Shown here one piece after another: positions 1-13,509 of a DNA stretch of 64,000 nucleotides. Source of the stretch: Fratercula arctica (lineage: Eukaryota > Chordata > Aves > Charadriiformes > Alcidae). The position numbers and the translations under genes are program-made. The notes under the pieces were generated by a model. The model ran no database searches and was not told where the DNA came from. It worked only from the letters and a program-made list of their open reading frames with translations. The first letter of the stretch is position 1. Every line of letters starts with the position of its first letter. The stretch covers positions 5,830,485-5,894,484 of the forward strand of contig CANTUZ010000014.1 of assembly GCA_947846985.1 (NCBI GenBank), written 5' to 3'.

Positions 1-750
1 GTTTGCAAACTGGAGGGAAGTGCTGGAAAATGAAACTGTCAGCAGCCCGTACATCAGGGGAGCAACTGGGAAAGCAATCACGCAGATGACTTCAGCTGAA
101 AAACACGTGAATCTTAATAGCGTGTAGGGTGTAACCTTTGAAGAACAACTGTCTAATCCAGTTGTACACAGCAATTTGATTCAAATAAGCTAATAAAAGC
201 AGTGGGGCAGCCTGGCCTGGCACGGTTACATCCCTGTCACACCTTCACTCGCGGCAGCAGGGTTTTGCAGCTGTGCAAACATGCCCTGTTGGTGGAGAAA
301 CCACTGATCCATGGCCGGTAGCTGCGGCACGCTGCACACCAGCCCTTGCCCTGCAGTCCAGCTCCCTCAGCAGGGAGCGTGCTTGGTTCATGCTGCCTTC
401 AGACAGGCTGTGTCCTGCATATCTGCTGTGTGTGGCCATGTCCTTGCTCCATGGCTTCCACGGCTTCCCTCGGGCCAGGCTGGTGGGTGCTGCAGAGCCC
501 CGTGCCCCCGGGGTGCGGCACACCAGCCCCACTCCTGCAGGCACCTCCGCTCACCTGGCTGGGCTCCTCCTCGCCTGTGCGCCTTCACGGCGCTTGACTT
601 ATTGCAACAATCTTGATTTATAAACTACCCTGAAATTCCCAGGCTCTCACAAGGAAAAAGCAAAAAGCCGCAGGCTTGTACGGGAGTCCCCAAAGAACCA
701 CATTGCTTTGTAAAATTATCAGAAATGCAGTGGGGCTCTTTTTGCTAAAA
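1..750. other. Intergenic DNA, no gene recognised
   Basis: Both strands carry overlapping short open frames around 245-623, but these are GC-rich chance frames. They show no domain, no signal peptide and no splice pattern that can be recognised. The segment ends where a CR1 element begins at about 752. Confidence 0.5.
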
Positions 751-751
751 A

Positions 752-2231
752 TTGCCACTCTCCATCATCTTTGAAAGGTCCTGGAGAACAGGTGAGGTGC
801 CTGAGGACTGGAGGAAAGCCAATGTCACCCCAGTCTTCAAAAAAGGCAAGAAGGAGGAGCCAGGGAACTACAGGCCGGTCAGCCTCACCTCCATCCCTGG
901 GAAGATGATGGAACAGCTTGTTCTGGGCGTCATCTCAAGGCACGTGGAGGAAAAGAAAGCTATCAGAAGTACTCAGCATGGATTCACCAAGGGGAAATCA
1001 TGTCTGACTAATCTGATAGCCTTCTACGATGGCATGACTGGATGGATAGATGAGGGGAGGGCGGTAGATGTGGTCTATCTTGACTTAAGCAAAGCGTTTG
1101 ACACGGTCTCCCACAGCATCCTCATAGGGAAGCTTAGGAAGTGTGGGTTAGATGAATGGACAGTAAGGTGGATAGAAAACTGGCTGAAAGATAGAGCTCA
1201 GAGGGTTGTGATTAGGGGCACAGAATCTAGTTGGAGACCAGTGACGAGTGGTGTTCCCCAGGGGTCAGTACTGGGTCCAGTCCTCTTCAATATATTCATC
1301 AATGACCTGGATGAGGGGATAGAGTGCACCCTCAGCAAGTTTGCTGATGACACAAAGCTGGGGGGGGCGGCTGACACACCGGAGGGCTGTGCTGCCATAC
1401 AGAGAGACCTGAACAGGTTGGAGATCTGGGCAGAGAGGAACCTTATGAAATTCAACAAGGGCAAGTGTAGGGTGCTGCACCTGGGGAGGAATAACCCCAT
1501 GCACCAGTACAGGTTGGGGGCTGACCTGCTGGAGAGCAGCTCTGTGGAAAGAGATCTGGGAGTCCTGGTGGACAACAGGATGACCATGAGCCAGCAATGT
1601 GCCCTTGTGGCCAAGAAGGCCAATGGCATCCTGGGGTGCATCAAAAAGAGTGTGGCCAGCAGGTCAAGGGAGGTCATCCTCCCCCTCTACTCTGCCTTGG
1701 TGAGGCCACACCTGGAGTACTGTGTCCAGTTCTGGGCTCCCCGGTTCCAGAAGGACAGGGAACTGCTGGAAAGGGTGCAGCAGAGGGCTACCAAGATGAT
1801 TAGGGGACTGGAACACCTCTCTTATGAGGAAAGGCTGAGGGATTTGGGTCTCTTCAGTCTGGAAAAAAGACGGCTGAGGGGGGATCTTATCAACACTTAT
1901 AAATACTTAAAGGGTGGGTGTCAGGAGGATGGGACCAGGCTCTTTTCAGTAGTGCCCGGGGACAGGACAAGAGGCAATGGGCACAAACTGGAGCACAAGA
2001 AGTTCCACCTAAACATGAGGAGGAACTTCTTTACCCTGAGGGTGGCAGAGCACTGGAACAGGCTGCCCAGAGAGGTGGTGGAGTCTCCATCTCTGGAGAC
2101 ATTCAAAACCCGCCTGGACGTGTTCCTGTGTAACCTGCTCTAGGTGACCCTGCTCTGGCAGGGGGGTTGGACTAGATGATCTCCTGAGGTCCCTTCCAAC
2201 CCTATGGTTCTATGATTCTATGATTCTATGA
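752..2231 (+). mobile_element. CR1 LINE, 5'-truncated, with open RT frame
   Basis: This is a non-LTR retrotransposon of the CR1 family, the dominant avian LINE. A single uninterrupted frame (752-2143, 463 codons) covers most of the reverse transcriptase and the C-terminal region of ORF2. Visible RT motifs include [19 protein letters not shown] and the catalytic FADD box (KFADDTKL). The endonuclease half is missing, so the copy is 5'-truncated and not autonomous. A short 3' UTR follows and ends in three ATTCTATG-type repeats (about 2204-2231), the hallmark CR1 3' end. An open frame this long implies a young insertion. A very similar copy lies inverted at 25664-26725. Confidence 0.95.
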
Positions 2232-2760
2232 TACAAGCTCATACACCTGTGGCGAATTGTCACAGCCATATAACTTCCCCTCTGAGGACACCTGCCGTAA
2301 AACCTGTCAGAAGAGAGCAGGACGTTCGTGGATGGCCTGAGCAGCCAGATAAGTCCATCATCCTTCTCTCAAACCTCCCACCAAGTGCTACCCTGGTTTC
2401 ACCTAACAACTGCATGTCCCCCAAATTGGTACAGCTGGAAGAAACCAAGGGATCGGTCCATCCTTCCCATGTGTCTCCAGATGTCCCATGTTGCACAGCA
2501 CGTGGGGAAGGACAGTTCAGAGACGTGGGACAAGTAAAAATCCAAATAATGTCCCTAGGAGACTGCATCATGGTGGTTTCATTGTCAGCATTTGTAGTTG
2601 TGTCTGCACTGTGCTTCGCAGAAATGGGGTTGGCTCCTGATATGAGGAGGTGCACTTGCATTTGTGCCACAGAGAAATAGCAACTTCCATTATTTTGTGC
2701 TCCTCCAAGCACCTCATGGGAAGAACATGAATCCTCAAAGGAAGAACATCAGTGGAAAAA
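2232..2760. other. Unique DNA between CR1 and inverted-repeat arm A
   Basis: No gene was recognised. Open frames on both strands (for example 2228-2680 plus and 2260-2712 minus) overlap and show no known domain. This stretch has no counterpart beyond the other arm, so it marks the outer end of the inverted repeat. Confidence 0.45.
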
Positions 2761-5700
2761 GTGAGCACCGCATTTCTGGGGATCAGGGATCTCTAGTAAG
2801 ACTGGCTCATGCATCAGAAAGCACCAGCTAAATGCATGCAAAGGACATGGGGAGCCCCAAACACCTGCATTTATCTTTCAGAGAAACTTCGGGATATGGG
2901 AGTCAAAGGCAGTCGGAGTAGGAAAGGATTTGAGTCCCTCTTCATCAGCATTTTAAATGCTACCACAGCTTTCTGATGGTGAAAGTCAGCACAACCACCA
3001 ATCACTCGGCACCACAAGGAAAACCATTCTTTCCTATTTTATTGGTAATTTAATGAAGAGAAACATGGAGTAGAAACCTGTGGGAGTGGTGAAGCCATGG
3101 AAATGGCACCTGCAGAAGCTGTGAGTGCATCTCCTTGGTCCAGGTTGGCTTGTTCCTGATGGCTCCCCTGGGGAGGGGATGGAGCATGTGGCATTGCAAA
3201 TGTCATGCACATGTGTGTTTCTTGGTCTTGGTGGATTTCCCAGTCCAGACTTGTCTGGCTCTCACTGTCAGGGTTTGGATGGAGCCAAGCAGGGCTGCCA
3301 CTGCCCAGCTCTGCTACTCCGTTGCTCTCTCCTCTCTCATGAATCTCATGGAATCCATGAGATTTACTGCAGCTCAGGTCTGTTTTTCCTCTATTCTTAA
3401 AGACCAGACTGTGCTTGGGAAGTCCCAGTCTGTGTTGTGGTTGATGGAGAGGGGTTTCCCCTTCTCTCCTGCCTCCCCAAGGCCTGGCCTGAGGAACGGG
3501 TACAGCTTTGAGGACCCTTCGATGCCTTTGATGGAGATGTCCAGGATGCAGTCTGAAGTCTCAATGTTGTAGAAGGAGAGGGTGCTCAGCTCTAAGTTCA
3601 AGTCCAGCCCAACCACTGGGACAATATCATTCTGTCCCTTGGCCTTGGCCTTGGCCTCCTCAGGCCAGTACTCCCCATTCACCCTTCTCAGTGACCAGAC
3701 CCCATCCTCAGGGAGGTCCTCCCAGCTCCTCTCTTTCAGTCTCCCCCTCACGGTCTCCGTCAGCACCCCCAGCTCCCAGTCCAGCCCATCCCTCGCATCT
3801 ACCTCCCAGTAATAGCGCCCGGAGGCAAAGCCCTCCCTCCCCACCACGACGGGGAGCTGGCGCCCAATGATGGGCCGCTGGGCAGATGGCTTGTGCTGGA
3901 CTGTTCTCCGGTCAGAGGACACAGCAAGCTCAGAGTGTTTCTGGGCTTCATCCAGGGTGATGGGCACTGGGGAGAGAGAGGAGGAGCCATTAGTCACTAC
4001 CGAGCAAGACGCCCAGGAGCAGAGATCCTCATGAGAAGAGGGACCGAGTGCCTCTTAGAGAAAGCCCTGGAAGGAGAGCGCCTGCTGCCAGGTCAGCCTG
4101 GAGATTAAGCATAGCTTCTAGCCCAAGGGTGATGCCACTTTCCTGGCAGGCAAAGAAGGACAGCTTCGTTCCCAGGTCTGCTGTTTCCCAACCTGTAGGT
4201 CTGCACTGTGAGACCTCGACCATGGCTGTAGCTAGACTAGACCCAAGGGAGCGACCAGCCCATGCCCATACGCCCCTGCTCAGCAGAGAGCAATGTTTTG
4301 GCCAGCTTGTTCCAGAAGGAACACAGGAGACTTGCTGCCAATGTCCATACCTTTCCTTTGCTTCCAGCCCTCCTCTCTCATTCCACCTCCACAAACTTAC
4401 CCATGTGGCTTCGAGCTCTTCTGAACTCTGTTAAAAAAGAAAACTCAAATCAAAAGCACATACACTGGGTTCAAGGCCAAAAATCCCATGCTGGGTCCAC
4501 GTCTCTCCCACATTGCTGGCGCAGAGCCCCCCTGCACCTGAAGGATTGTATCTCACGAGGAACGGAGAAAGACTTGTGACCTGGCATCAACCGGGTCTGG
4601 AGGAGGGGGGACTGCTGTGTGGGCATGGCACAGCTGAGGCCTGCCATGGAGGGAGGACAGTGGTGTGAGACAAAAGGGGAGCTCTGTGTTGACAGTCAGA
4701 GCTGAGCACGGCTTCTCCACACGTATGTGCTGCTCCCACCTCCAGAATATGCACCACAGGCCCCCAGCTGCACCACGGGGAAGTCACAAAGCTCAGAGAC
4801 AAGCTCTCTGACCCTGCAGGACTCACTCCGCTATGGGAGAAGCTGGGTCACAGTTCACGCCCATCTGCAGTCACTGACCTCTCCTCCAGCAGGAGCTCAC
4901 CCAAGTTCCCCATGGGGATGGGGCAGAAGGTCAAGTCTGGACTCTGCTTTGCTGGGACTGTGGGGTCAAGGGAACACGCTGCTCCCAACCACAGACAGAC
5001 TTGTATACAGAGAGGCAGAGGACAGGAGGGCGCCTTGACTTACCTAGCGCTTTGTTTAGTGCATCTGAAACAGAAACAGGGAGTGTTATGGGCTGCTGTT
5101 TGGTCAGTGAGAGGACGCTGCCACTGCTGGATACAGACAGGTAGCCAGGGAGAAGAATAATGACCACAGAGCGGGATAATTGGTCACCATCTCTCACTAA
5201 CTCCTGGGTCCAGCATCAGAGACATCTCTGCATTTCCCAGGGCAGTGCAGTTCTGTCTCTTTTCCACAACGGCAGCACCCTTTCCATTTTCCACTGTAAA
5301 TGGTCTCTTACCGCATCGAAACTTCAGCTCCTTCTGCTCTGCAACAGAAAGAGGAGAAAACCATCTTTGCTTTCCCTGTTGAGGATCTGAAGAAGGAATT
5401 TCAGATGTCCCTGCATCAGATCTGCATGGCAGCGTGGCAGGGCTTGAAGGGACTGCGGGGTGATTTCCCTCCTGAGCATTGCTCCCTGGGGGAGCCAGAT
5501 CAGCCCATGCCCTCTCCATTTGTGTGAGGTGAGTGCTGGTGATGGCTGCAGGTGTGGAGTTGGGTCTGCAGACACCTTGCACTCGATTTCCCTATTGTGA
5601 CCTGGTTATGGGAACGAAAAAGAGGATGTGAAGGAGAGGGCACCTCGGTGGAGGGCAAGAGCGATGGAGAGGAGATGCCTGGCGTGGGAGGCAGGTTACA

Positions 5701-7245
5701 TGACGATGGCTACGTGTGCTTGGGAAAACCCAAATGCAACTTCCTCAGTGTGGAAGGATTCATTTTACTGTACCTGCATCCGTAAGGTGTTTCTCAAGTT
5801 CTGTACCGCAAGGGAAAAAGACAAGAATTAGTCAGTGAGCAATGGCTTGGCACCCACAACACACCCCACACAACTTCTGGAGGATCACAGCTGGTGGGAG
5901 GTAGGTGGTCATGGCGCTGACTGAGATCTGCCTGCGGGTTGCTCAGCCTTTTTGTCTTGCAGATGGACTGCTGATGGGGTGGTGGCTCTTAAGTTCTCAC
6001 CAACCCCCCGCCCTGTCTCTTCTGTACTGCACTAATGCAAGGAGGTGGGGGGTTCCCACCATGGTTTGGATGTGGTGAACTACCACGTCCTTCCCTGAAC
6101 AGTTGGGTTCCCGGGAAAATGCACTGAGCTCTCCCGAGGGTCGTGCTCCTGCTGCTTGTGATAGGTGAAGGCACGAGAGCAGAGAGGATTTGAAGCCACT
6201 TCATGGCGAAGTCTCCATGGGCAGGATTTGGCACCTTCCTCTGCTGGAGGCCAGAGAGGCAAAGGGGCTCTTAGGAATGTGGCTTTTTTCACATCTTAGC
6301 TTTGCTCTGGGAGTGCAGGGAGAGCGCTCTGCATCTGGAGGGGGAAGGTGCTTGTGAGTGGGCAACAAAGTGGGTACTCAGAGAAAGAGATCTGCCTTAC
6401 CGTGCTCCAATAAAGCCTTTGCTTTGTGGGATTTTTTCTGGGAAGCCCTCTGTTTTGCTGTAACGTTCAAAGAAACAACTGAAATAAGTACTGAAGCACA
6501 AAGAAAATACCTGGAATGCGATACGTATGCCCTGTGTGGACTGGATGGGAAAAAGCATCTGAATTCAGCTGGGGCATGTCATAGCAAATTGGGTGACCAA
6601 GGGGAGGATGTGAACGTGTCATGCTGGGACGGGGCAGAAGATAAGAAGAACTTCTGTTTGGCCCAGCCCTGTTGCATTGCATGAAGAAGATGAGCTCTTT
6701 GTCCAGGTTTTGGCACTCTGTCATTGTTCATATGGTATCATCAGTCTAGTTATTGAGTTGCATAAGGAATATCGGACTCTCTAAATCTTGCCATTCATGT
6801 TCCATCAGGTTACACTCATGTTAAGCAATCTCCATTTCCCACTTTGAACCCTGTCTGCTCTGAACCCTCTAGTGTGGCAGGATTGGGTCAGGGCAGCTGA
6901 GACAGAGGCCACTTTGCGCAGTAGTGGGACTGTGACCACGTTGATAGCTGAGTGCAGACCTCCCACGGGTCTCGTGTCATATCTCCCCACCCTCCGTGGA
7001 TATGCCCACCTCCAGAGGTGCCGAGCGTGATGTGGAAGGAGGTGTGAGCTCTTTTGTCTTGTTCAGGGACTCTCTGTCTTTCATGGGCAGGTTTCAGTCA
7101 GGCAGATAATAGAGTCGCCTTACCTCTAAATACCAGAAAAGCACCAGCAGCCAACGTGAGGAGAAACAAAGTGAATAGTATCCAGAAGGCAGGGAGCCAT
7201 GGAGACACACGTGGAAAAACAGCACCTGTGAAAGAAAATATCTGA
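2761..7245 (-). repeat. Large inverted repeat, arm A
   Basis: This 4.5-kb segment is a nearly identical inverted copy of about 20475-24950. It covers the transmembrane exon, all four heptad exons, the B30.2 exon, the intervening introns and the 3' flank of gene A. Differences are sparse, apart from small indels (one near 6125) and two clusters inside the B30.2 exon. The inner edge falls about 20 bp upstream of the transmembrane-exon splice acceptor; beyond it the introns are unrelated. The outer edge is at about 2761. Confidence 0.9.
3038..3043 (-). terminator. Polyadenylation signal of gene A
   Basis: AATAAA is read on the minus strand about 330 bp past the gene A stop codon. The same hexamer is present at the mirrored position 24668-24673 after gene B. 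Confidence 0.65.
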
Positions 7246-10200
7246 GTTTCATCTGGCAAAATGCAATCTTTCCCCCAGATTTCACTATCCACCCAAAGAG
7301 TTACTGTAGAGGTCAATGGAGAAATCGTCACAGTCCTGCATTGTTGAGCAGAACCTGCCTTCTCTAGAGATGTATACAGTGTCTAGGGCAGGAAGGACCC
7401 TTCTCATTTCTCACTGACACCTGTCCTGCCTGCAGTTATGCACTGTGGTCTGGGATCCATCTAGCTGTACTGGAGAGCTGTTGTCTTCCCCGTCGCTGGA
7501 AAGGGCCTTACAGGGCTTTTAGGACCATGAGTGTATGGCAAAGGCTTCTCGAGACGATGTGACTCACTTGAGAGGTGCACAGTAGTTTTCTGCTCAGTCT
7601 GCACCAGGGGGTTCAGGATTTGACAGGTGACTTCTCCCGCTTCCTCTCCTGTAACCGTGACCCGACTCAGCACACTGAAGAGTTGCTTGCTGTCCTGGTG
7701 TATTGCAGTGTTCGGAGACAGCCTGTGCTTATTCTGCGTAACCCACTGGACAGTAGGCTTGGGGAACCATCCTTGTGATCTACAGGCGAGCTCCAGCCCA
7801 TTCCCCTGGGGGCCCAGTATCTCAAAGAATACTTCACTGGTACCTTAAAGGCAAGAGAGTTTGTTATTGCGAGAAGTGTGTTTCCATGAAAGCAACTCTA
7901 CCTGGAATTCATAGTTCTTGCTTAATCCGGAGTTTGGTCCACTATCCTGCCAGTCCTTAACGTAAACTATAAAATGGTCTTTCTGAGATCCCAGACTCTA
8001 TCTGGCGTATAAGCCAACTTTTCTTTGGCTGAGAAAACACCACTGTGGGATGGATTTGCCTCTCAGCTCCCCGCTATTTCTTGGAACAGGCAGAGAGAAG
8101 ATATATGGCTTTATATCTTTTTTTGTAGTATGAATGTGTAGGAGCCTTGTCCAAGTTTGAGGAGTTGGAAAGCAGAAAATAGCACAGTAAAGCACACTCA
8201 GCTTGTTCCCTGGCACCTCCCCAGTTCATGCCAGCACTAAAGGGTGGGCAGAGATGGTCATTGCACAGGGACTACACTAAAGCTGCTCCAGTGTGCACCA
8301 CATACATATCTAAGTCAGACCCCTGAGTCTGAGCTGGATTTCATAGGAATTTTTCCTGGTCAATAGTAGGAAATGGGCACCAGCTGGAAGGTTTTTCTCT
8401 CTCCTGTCCCAAAAGCTGGTCTAACCTCCTTTGGATGAGGGGGTGATGTTTTCCCATCAGTGAGTCCAGGCTAACCAGCTCCACATGACGTTATAGATAG
8501 CTACACACAAATGATGCCTACTGTCCGTCTTGGGGGTGAACTGGCAGGCTAGAGCATCTCCTTAGTCCAGCTGAGAAGTCACAAGAGTGAAGACAGGGCA
8601 ACCCTTCACATCACTGCAACAGTCAGGTATCCTGAGTACTTTTATGTGTCTCAGGTAGTCTTACACCTACCCAGCAGCGATTGTTGCAGCTAACCAGCCC
8701 CATACACGCCACAACACGGGCTAAGGATGAAGCCTGCAGAACATCTTTTGGCATAGGTACTCACCCCAGTCTCTTAGCAGCTTTAGCAAGCTGTTCCTGC
8801 GTGCTCCATTTCACCATAAAATGCAACTGCCTTTGAACATGCACGCTGAATTCCACACCCCATCTCACCAGGAAGATTCAAATTTAAAGCTCTTTCCTTG
8901 CCTAAAACCATCATGACCTTCATGGGGCTGGTCAGATTGCCAGTTCCCTGGATTCCCTCCTGGGTGGTGGCACGAGTTGAACTTTTCTTGGGTCCTTAGA
9001 GATGTCTCAGTGACTTAGAATTAAAGTATCACATCCGACCAAAAAGCAGGTGCCATGTGGCACACTGGCTGATGTGAGTGGGGAGGTGATGTCTTGGGTC
9101 ATATGAGTGGGGCATCAGCTGGGGGACAGGGTTCTTTCAGATAATTTTTTTCCCTCTGTAAAAAATTCACCCCTACACTGTCTAGACCATGAAATCTCCA
9201 ACCTGCAATGCTGAGCATGGTGGCTGCATCAGCACTCCAGTCCAAGGACTTCACGAAGCAGCTGTATATTCCTTCATCTGCTGGCTGGACGTTCTTCAGT
9301 GTTAGGGACACATTGCCAGTGGCAAATCCATCTGTTGGTACTGATGTCCGTCCAAGGTATTTCTGCGTTGGTTTGTCACCAAACTGCCTGTATATGTGGA
9401 TATCCTCTATATACCCATCTGTGATTTTCTTCCATCGCACTTCAATGTTCTCCAGTGGCTTTGTGGAAGAGATGTGGCAAGGAAGGATTGTGTCCTGGTT
9501 GACAACCCCCATTACGTTCTTGGGAGAGGTGACCTCAAAATTTTCTGTGGAAACCAAACTTGAGTGAGCATCTGCCTGAAATCAGTCAGAAAAAGTACTA
9601 GTGTGCAGGACACAGAGGACTGAGACAAACATTTATCCCCATTCCAGAGAATGGGGAACAATTGAAAGTTGCAACTATTCACTAATGACATTGGTCCCTT
9701 CTGCTGAAGCACCTTCAAGCCATGAGACAATAGATCACAACAGAAAGATGCCGAACAATGAAAAAAACTTAGATAAACTTTTCAGTTTGGAAAAAAAGTA
9801 GGAAAGCATAATTAATGATTTCATGAAAACGGTTAATAGGTATTTTTTAGTTTCTAACAAAGTTTCCTTAGTTTTTATTACAGATATATAAATTCATTTT
9901 GGTTTGAAGCATTCAGTCACTTTCTCCTTTTTTTTCTTTTCTGTGTGGCAAAATGAGGACTGGGGAAATTGGAAAGCCCAAAGTGATAGGAGAGAGGGAG
10001 AAACTAGGATGATAGAAGTGGTATAGGATGGAATTATTTTGGAGAAAAGGGGGGAAAAAAAGCTTAAAAGAATGTACAGAGACATTTCATCCATCTTCCC
10101 AGCCTGCCTTGACCCTTCCCAACCCTGTGCCATCAGCAGTGGGGCAGCTGTGCCAATGCAAACTGCCCATGAAGGCAGGGAAATGTTATTGGCACTGTGG

Positions 10201-10491
10201 CAGGTGTAGATATGGCAGAGCTGTGTTGGGTTGGGGCTTCCCCATCTCCACCAAAGAATAGAAACTTAGGCTGGAAAGGGGCAGATTCCGCAGCAGCCAG
10301 GGCAGCTCTGGCTCTTTTGGAGTTAAAATGAGGCCTTCTCAGAAGATGATGGCCCTCAGCTTGAGCACTTTTTATCATCTGCAGACTTGAATTCCTCAGA
10401 AATGAGCAGAATAACATATGAAAGCATTACCTGAAAGAGGGATGGCTGTAAGCAGTGCCACAGCGAAGAAAAGCCACCTCCTCTGGTCCAT
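3374..10491 (-). CDS. Butyrophilin-like gene A (IgV-IgC-TM-heptads-B30.2)
   Basis: This is a type I membrane protein of the butyrophilin family; members tune T-cell responses, but the function here is inferred. Coding exons on the minus strand are: signal peptide 10491-10431 (begins MDQRRWLFFAVALL); IgV 9544-9203, with Cys in TILPCHIS and ADEGIYSC and a glycosylation site NVS; IgC 7843-7568, with the BTN-typical CRSQGWFPKPTVQW and GEVTCQI; TM 7225-7124; heptad exons 5800-5774, 5338-5312, 5064-5044 and 4427-4401; PRY-SPRY 3966-3374, with PITLDEAQ, FASGRYYWEV and STLSFYN. All introns are phase 1 with GT-AG ends. The joined length is 1476 nt, an intact 491-codon frame with no internal stop, close to the usual BTN size. 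The 3' half is almost identical to gene B, while the Ig exons are clearly different. A BG/MOG relative is possible, but B30.2 favours BTN. Confidence 0.88.
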
Positions 10492-11199
10492 ACCTGCTGT
10501 CACACATGTGGGACAGTCACACAGCTGACCTGAAACAGGCACAGAAGGGAAGTATGCAGAGAAGGGAAATCCTGTCCTAAAGCCATCTGATAGCTCTCAA
10601 ATGGCACTTGCCAGCAGCTGCACCTTCTGAAGGTGCAAAGCGCTCAAGCGGTTGAGTTTAGATATAAACAAAACCTGTTCCTTTCCAGAGATCTCAATTA
10701 ACCTTGAAGCTCCTAGGAATCTCTTGTAGTCTAACATGCTCCCAGGAAGTTGTGATGGGATACGCAAGAGAGAAAAATTAAACTCAGCACTCGCTGCTTG
10801 CTGCAAAATTTGATGGACACCTTAATTAACACACCAGCTTAAATCTCTGGTCTGAGTTACACGAGTCTCTCTGCTCTGAGATGGGAGAGAAAGGAGGAAG
10901 AAACTGCTTACCCGCTCTTGTGCTTGGGTGTGGAGGATGGGGAAACCATCCTGTTTGCTCTCCTGAAGATACGGCTCCCTGAGAACCACCAGACTGCAAA
11001 GCGACAGGCCATCAGTACTGACACAAACCTGATATAATTTAGGGAGCTGCACCAGCGTCGGCTTTGCTGCACTACGCAAAAAAAAATTTGACCTTCTTTG
11101 TCTCTGGTGCTCTTTGTAGACTTTGGTATTTCCAGTACATGGTTGGCTGTTCTTATCTCAGTCCCCATAGCAACACTTTTGGTGTGATACCTTTATTAC

Positions 11200-12007
11200 T
11201 TTATTAGCGTGCAATATTCCACATTTAGTGAGCAGCAAGGAAGGCAAGGCAACCTGATGACTTCCAAGCAGCAGTTAATCACCCTGCACTGCAGTGTCTG
11301 GGTACATCCCCACATCCCAGAGAAAGTGGCCTACAGGTCTCACAGCTACATCTGATGTGACTAAATTGGATGCTGTTAGAACAGGAGTGGCGGTGCGGCA
11401 AGTCAGACGGTCAGTCTGCCTGATTCTGGATTAATTCTTGTGCTGGGAAGGCAGCTGCCTTCTTTGGCCAACTTGGGTAAGTACAAGTGGAGTGACAGGG
11501 GAGAGATTCAATTCACCTGGTTTTATTCATAAATTCTCCCTCTTCACTTGCAAAAGACATACCTGATTCCTGGAGGTATTTCACCCAGGTAGCCGTAGAG
11601 AGGTACAGTTGGGATTCATTTCCACTCATCTTTGATATCGCACTACGTGAGACTGCTAGGTCTCACATCATTCAGAAGCCGCAGGTCTTAACGTGAGATG
11701 TAGCCACTGACTGCATCACCCACATCTCCATAAACTACGCAGGCAGGTCGGGGCATTGAATGTGACACTGCAGCTGGCACTAAACTTCACCAACTGTCAT
11801 GTTAAATTCTGCTCTTCCTACTCTCCAGGAGTTTTCATGGGTTTGGACATGCACTAAATTGGTGCTTTGCAGGTAATTATCACATGAGGATGTATGAAAT
11901 TTTGTTGGGGACATTAATTCAGAGATCTAATATGGGAAAGGGATTCATCTTTCTTAGAGATTAGGGGGTTGCTATCGGGCTGTTTCAGATATTCAGATAT
12001 TAACCTC
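11200..12007. other. Upstream intron or flank of gene A
   Basis: No coding exon was recognised. If the mirrored 5' exons at 14.0-14.3 kb are real, this is intron between the untranslated exons and the signal-peptide exon of gene A. Confidence 0.4.
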
Positions 12008-12533
12008 AAATACTGTGCTGGGTTTTGGGCCCCTCACTACAAGAAAGACATTGAGATTCTGGAGTGAGTCCAGAGAAAGGCAACGGAGCTGGTAAGGGGT
12101 CTGGAGAACAAGTCTCCTGAGGAGCGGCTGAGGGAGCTGGGGGTGTTCAGCCTGGAGAAAAGGAGGCTGAGGGGAGACCTTCTCGCTCTCTACAGCTCCC
12201 TGAAAGGCGGGGGTAGAGACGTGGGGATCAGTCTCTTTTCCCAAGGAACAGGCGATAGGAGAAGAGGAAACGGCCTCAAGTTGCACCAGAGGAGGTTTAG
12301 ACTGCTGATTAGGAAAAACTTCTTCACAGAAAGGTTATCAAACATTGGAACAGGCTGCCCAGGGAAGTGGTGGAATCTCTGTCCCTGGAGGTATTTAAAA
12401 GATGGGTAGACGTGGTGCTGAGGGACATGGTTTAATGGTGGTTTTGGCAGTGTTCGGTTTATGGTTGGGCTCGATGGTCTGAACAGTCCCTTCCAACCTA
12501 GACGATTCTACGATTCTATGATTCTATGATACA
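12008..12533 (+). mobile_element. CR1 3'-end fragment
   Basis: This is the 3' end of a CR1 LINE. It carries the typical [17 protein letters not shown] coding segment (around 12125-12185), the [15 protein letters not shown] region and a terminal ATTCTATG tail at about 12508-12533. The frame is interrupted, so this is an older copy than those at 752 and 25664. It lies in the presumed 5' intron of gene A. Confidence 0.93.
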
Positions 12534-13500
12534 TTTGGGTTGGGATACTGAAAGAGGTATTTCGAAGGGAGCAGGATGGATATGACACAGGACTTGTAGA
12601 AACCTGTTCCCTTCTGGACCAGCAGCTGGAAGCTTAGAAATGCAAAATGTCACAAGACACCTGTGCTTAGGCATCTCCTGGATGAGTTCACTGTCCATTA
12701 AATCTTATAGGCCCATTGGGAATTCAGGGGAGTTCCTGCTTTCCAACCTGCTTTCAACTTCTGCCCAAGCCTGAGATGACTTGTAGTGATGCGACTGGAT
12801 ACAACTGAGAGCAGAAAGTAGCATCAGATACAGACAGGAACATCTGGACAGATGAACTCCAGCCAGAACATGCTGAGACCTTAAAAACCTTTTTTAGCAA
12901 GACTGCTATTTCTGATGAAAAATGTTATTCTATTTAAACATCTAACTTTATAAAATCTTCCTGTCATCCAAGGAGGGCCCAAAAGAAACCTTGCTGTCTC
13001 GTAGTCATTTGCTACTTCAGAGACCAAAACCACATTCCCAACCAAGTTGAATGCTTTTCAAAAGAAGACGTGAAAATATGCCGTTAGGAAAAAAAAAAAA
13101 AAAAAAAAAAAAAACAAAAAAAACCAAAACCAACAGGGTTTCTCCGTCCCCTTGTGCTCCATGGTTAGCACTGATAAACAGACATACTGTGACATACTTT
13201 AACAAAGATCAATAATCATTGTTACACTGGAAGGGTAGAAAATGTAGTTGGGTTAACATTGACAGTGCACAACATGTAGGAAATCCACAAAGATCATCAA
13301 ATGTGCTAGAATTATGATATAACTTATTTAAGTGTTAAACAAAGATGATGTCACAATGACCTGACGTTGACAACTTCAATCACTCGAGGTACTAATCAGG
13401 AAATTTTAAGCTCATTAACATTTCTGCAGAGGCAACTAACCGCCTGGGTGCTATGATAATTATTGTAATCCTGAGTTACCATAATATCAAGATAGTTTCA
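12534..13500. other. AT-rich noncoding stretch with poly-A tract
   Basis: No gene is seen. A long A-rich run (about 13088-13127) gives homopolymer-like frames on the opposite strand. The run is not followed by a recognised retroelement tail. Confidence 0.45.
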
Positions 13501-13509
13501 TACTTTTTT

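Noticed and set aside
245..623. Overlapping ORFs on both strands
   Set aside because: GC-rich chance frames without domain, signal peptide or splice context.
1198..1677. Antisense frames across CR1 RT regions (also 26225-26704)
   Set aside because: Shadow frames opposite the RT coding sequence; both copies share them only because the elements are copies.
3799..4108. Plus- and minus-strand frames over the B30.2 exons of genes A and B
   Set aside because: Shadow frames of the B30.2 coding sequence in other phases.
13088..13127. Poly-A run as the tail of a processed pseudogene
   Set aside because: The sequence before it shows no recognisable spliced coding sequence and no target-site repeat.
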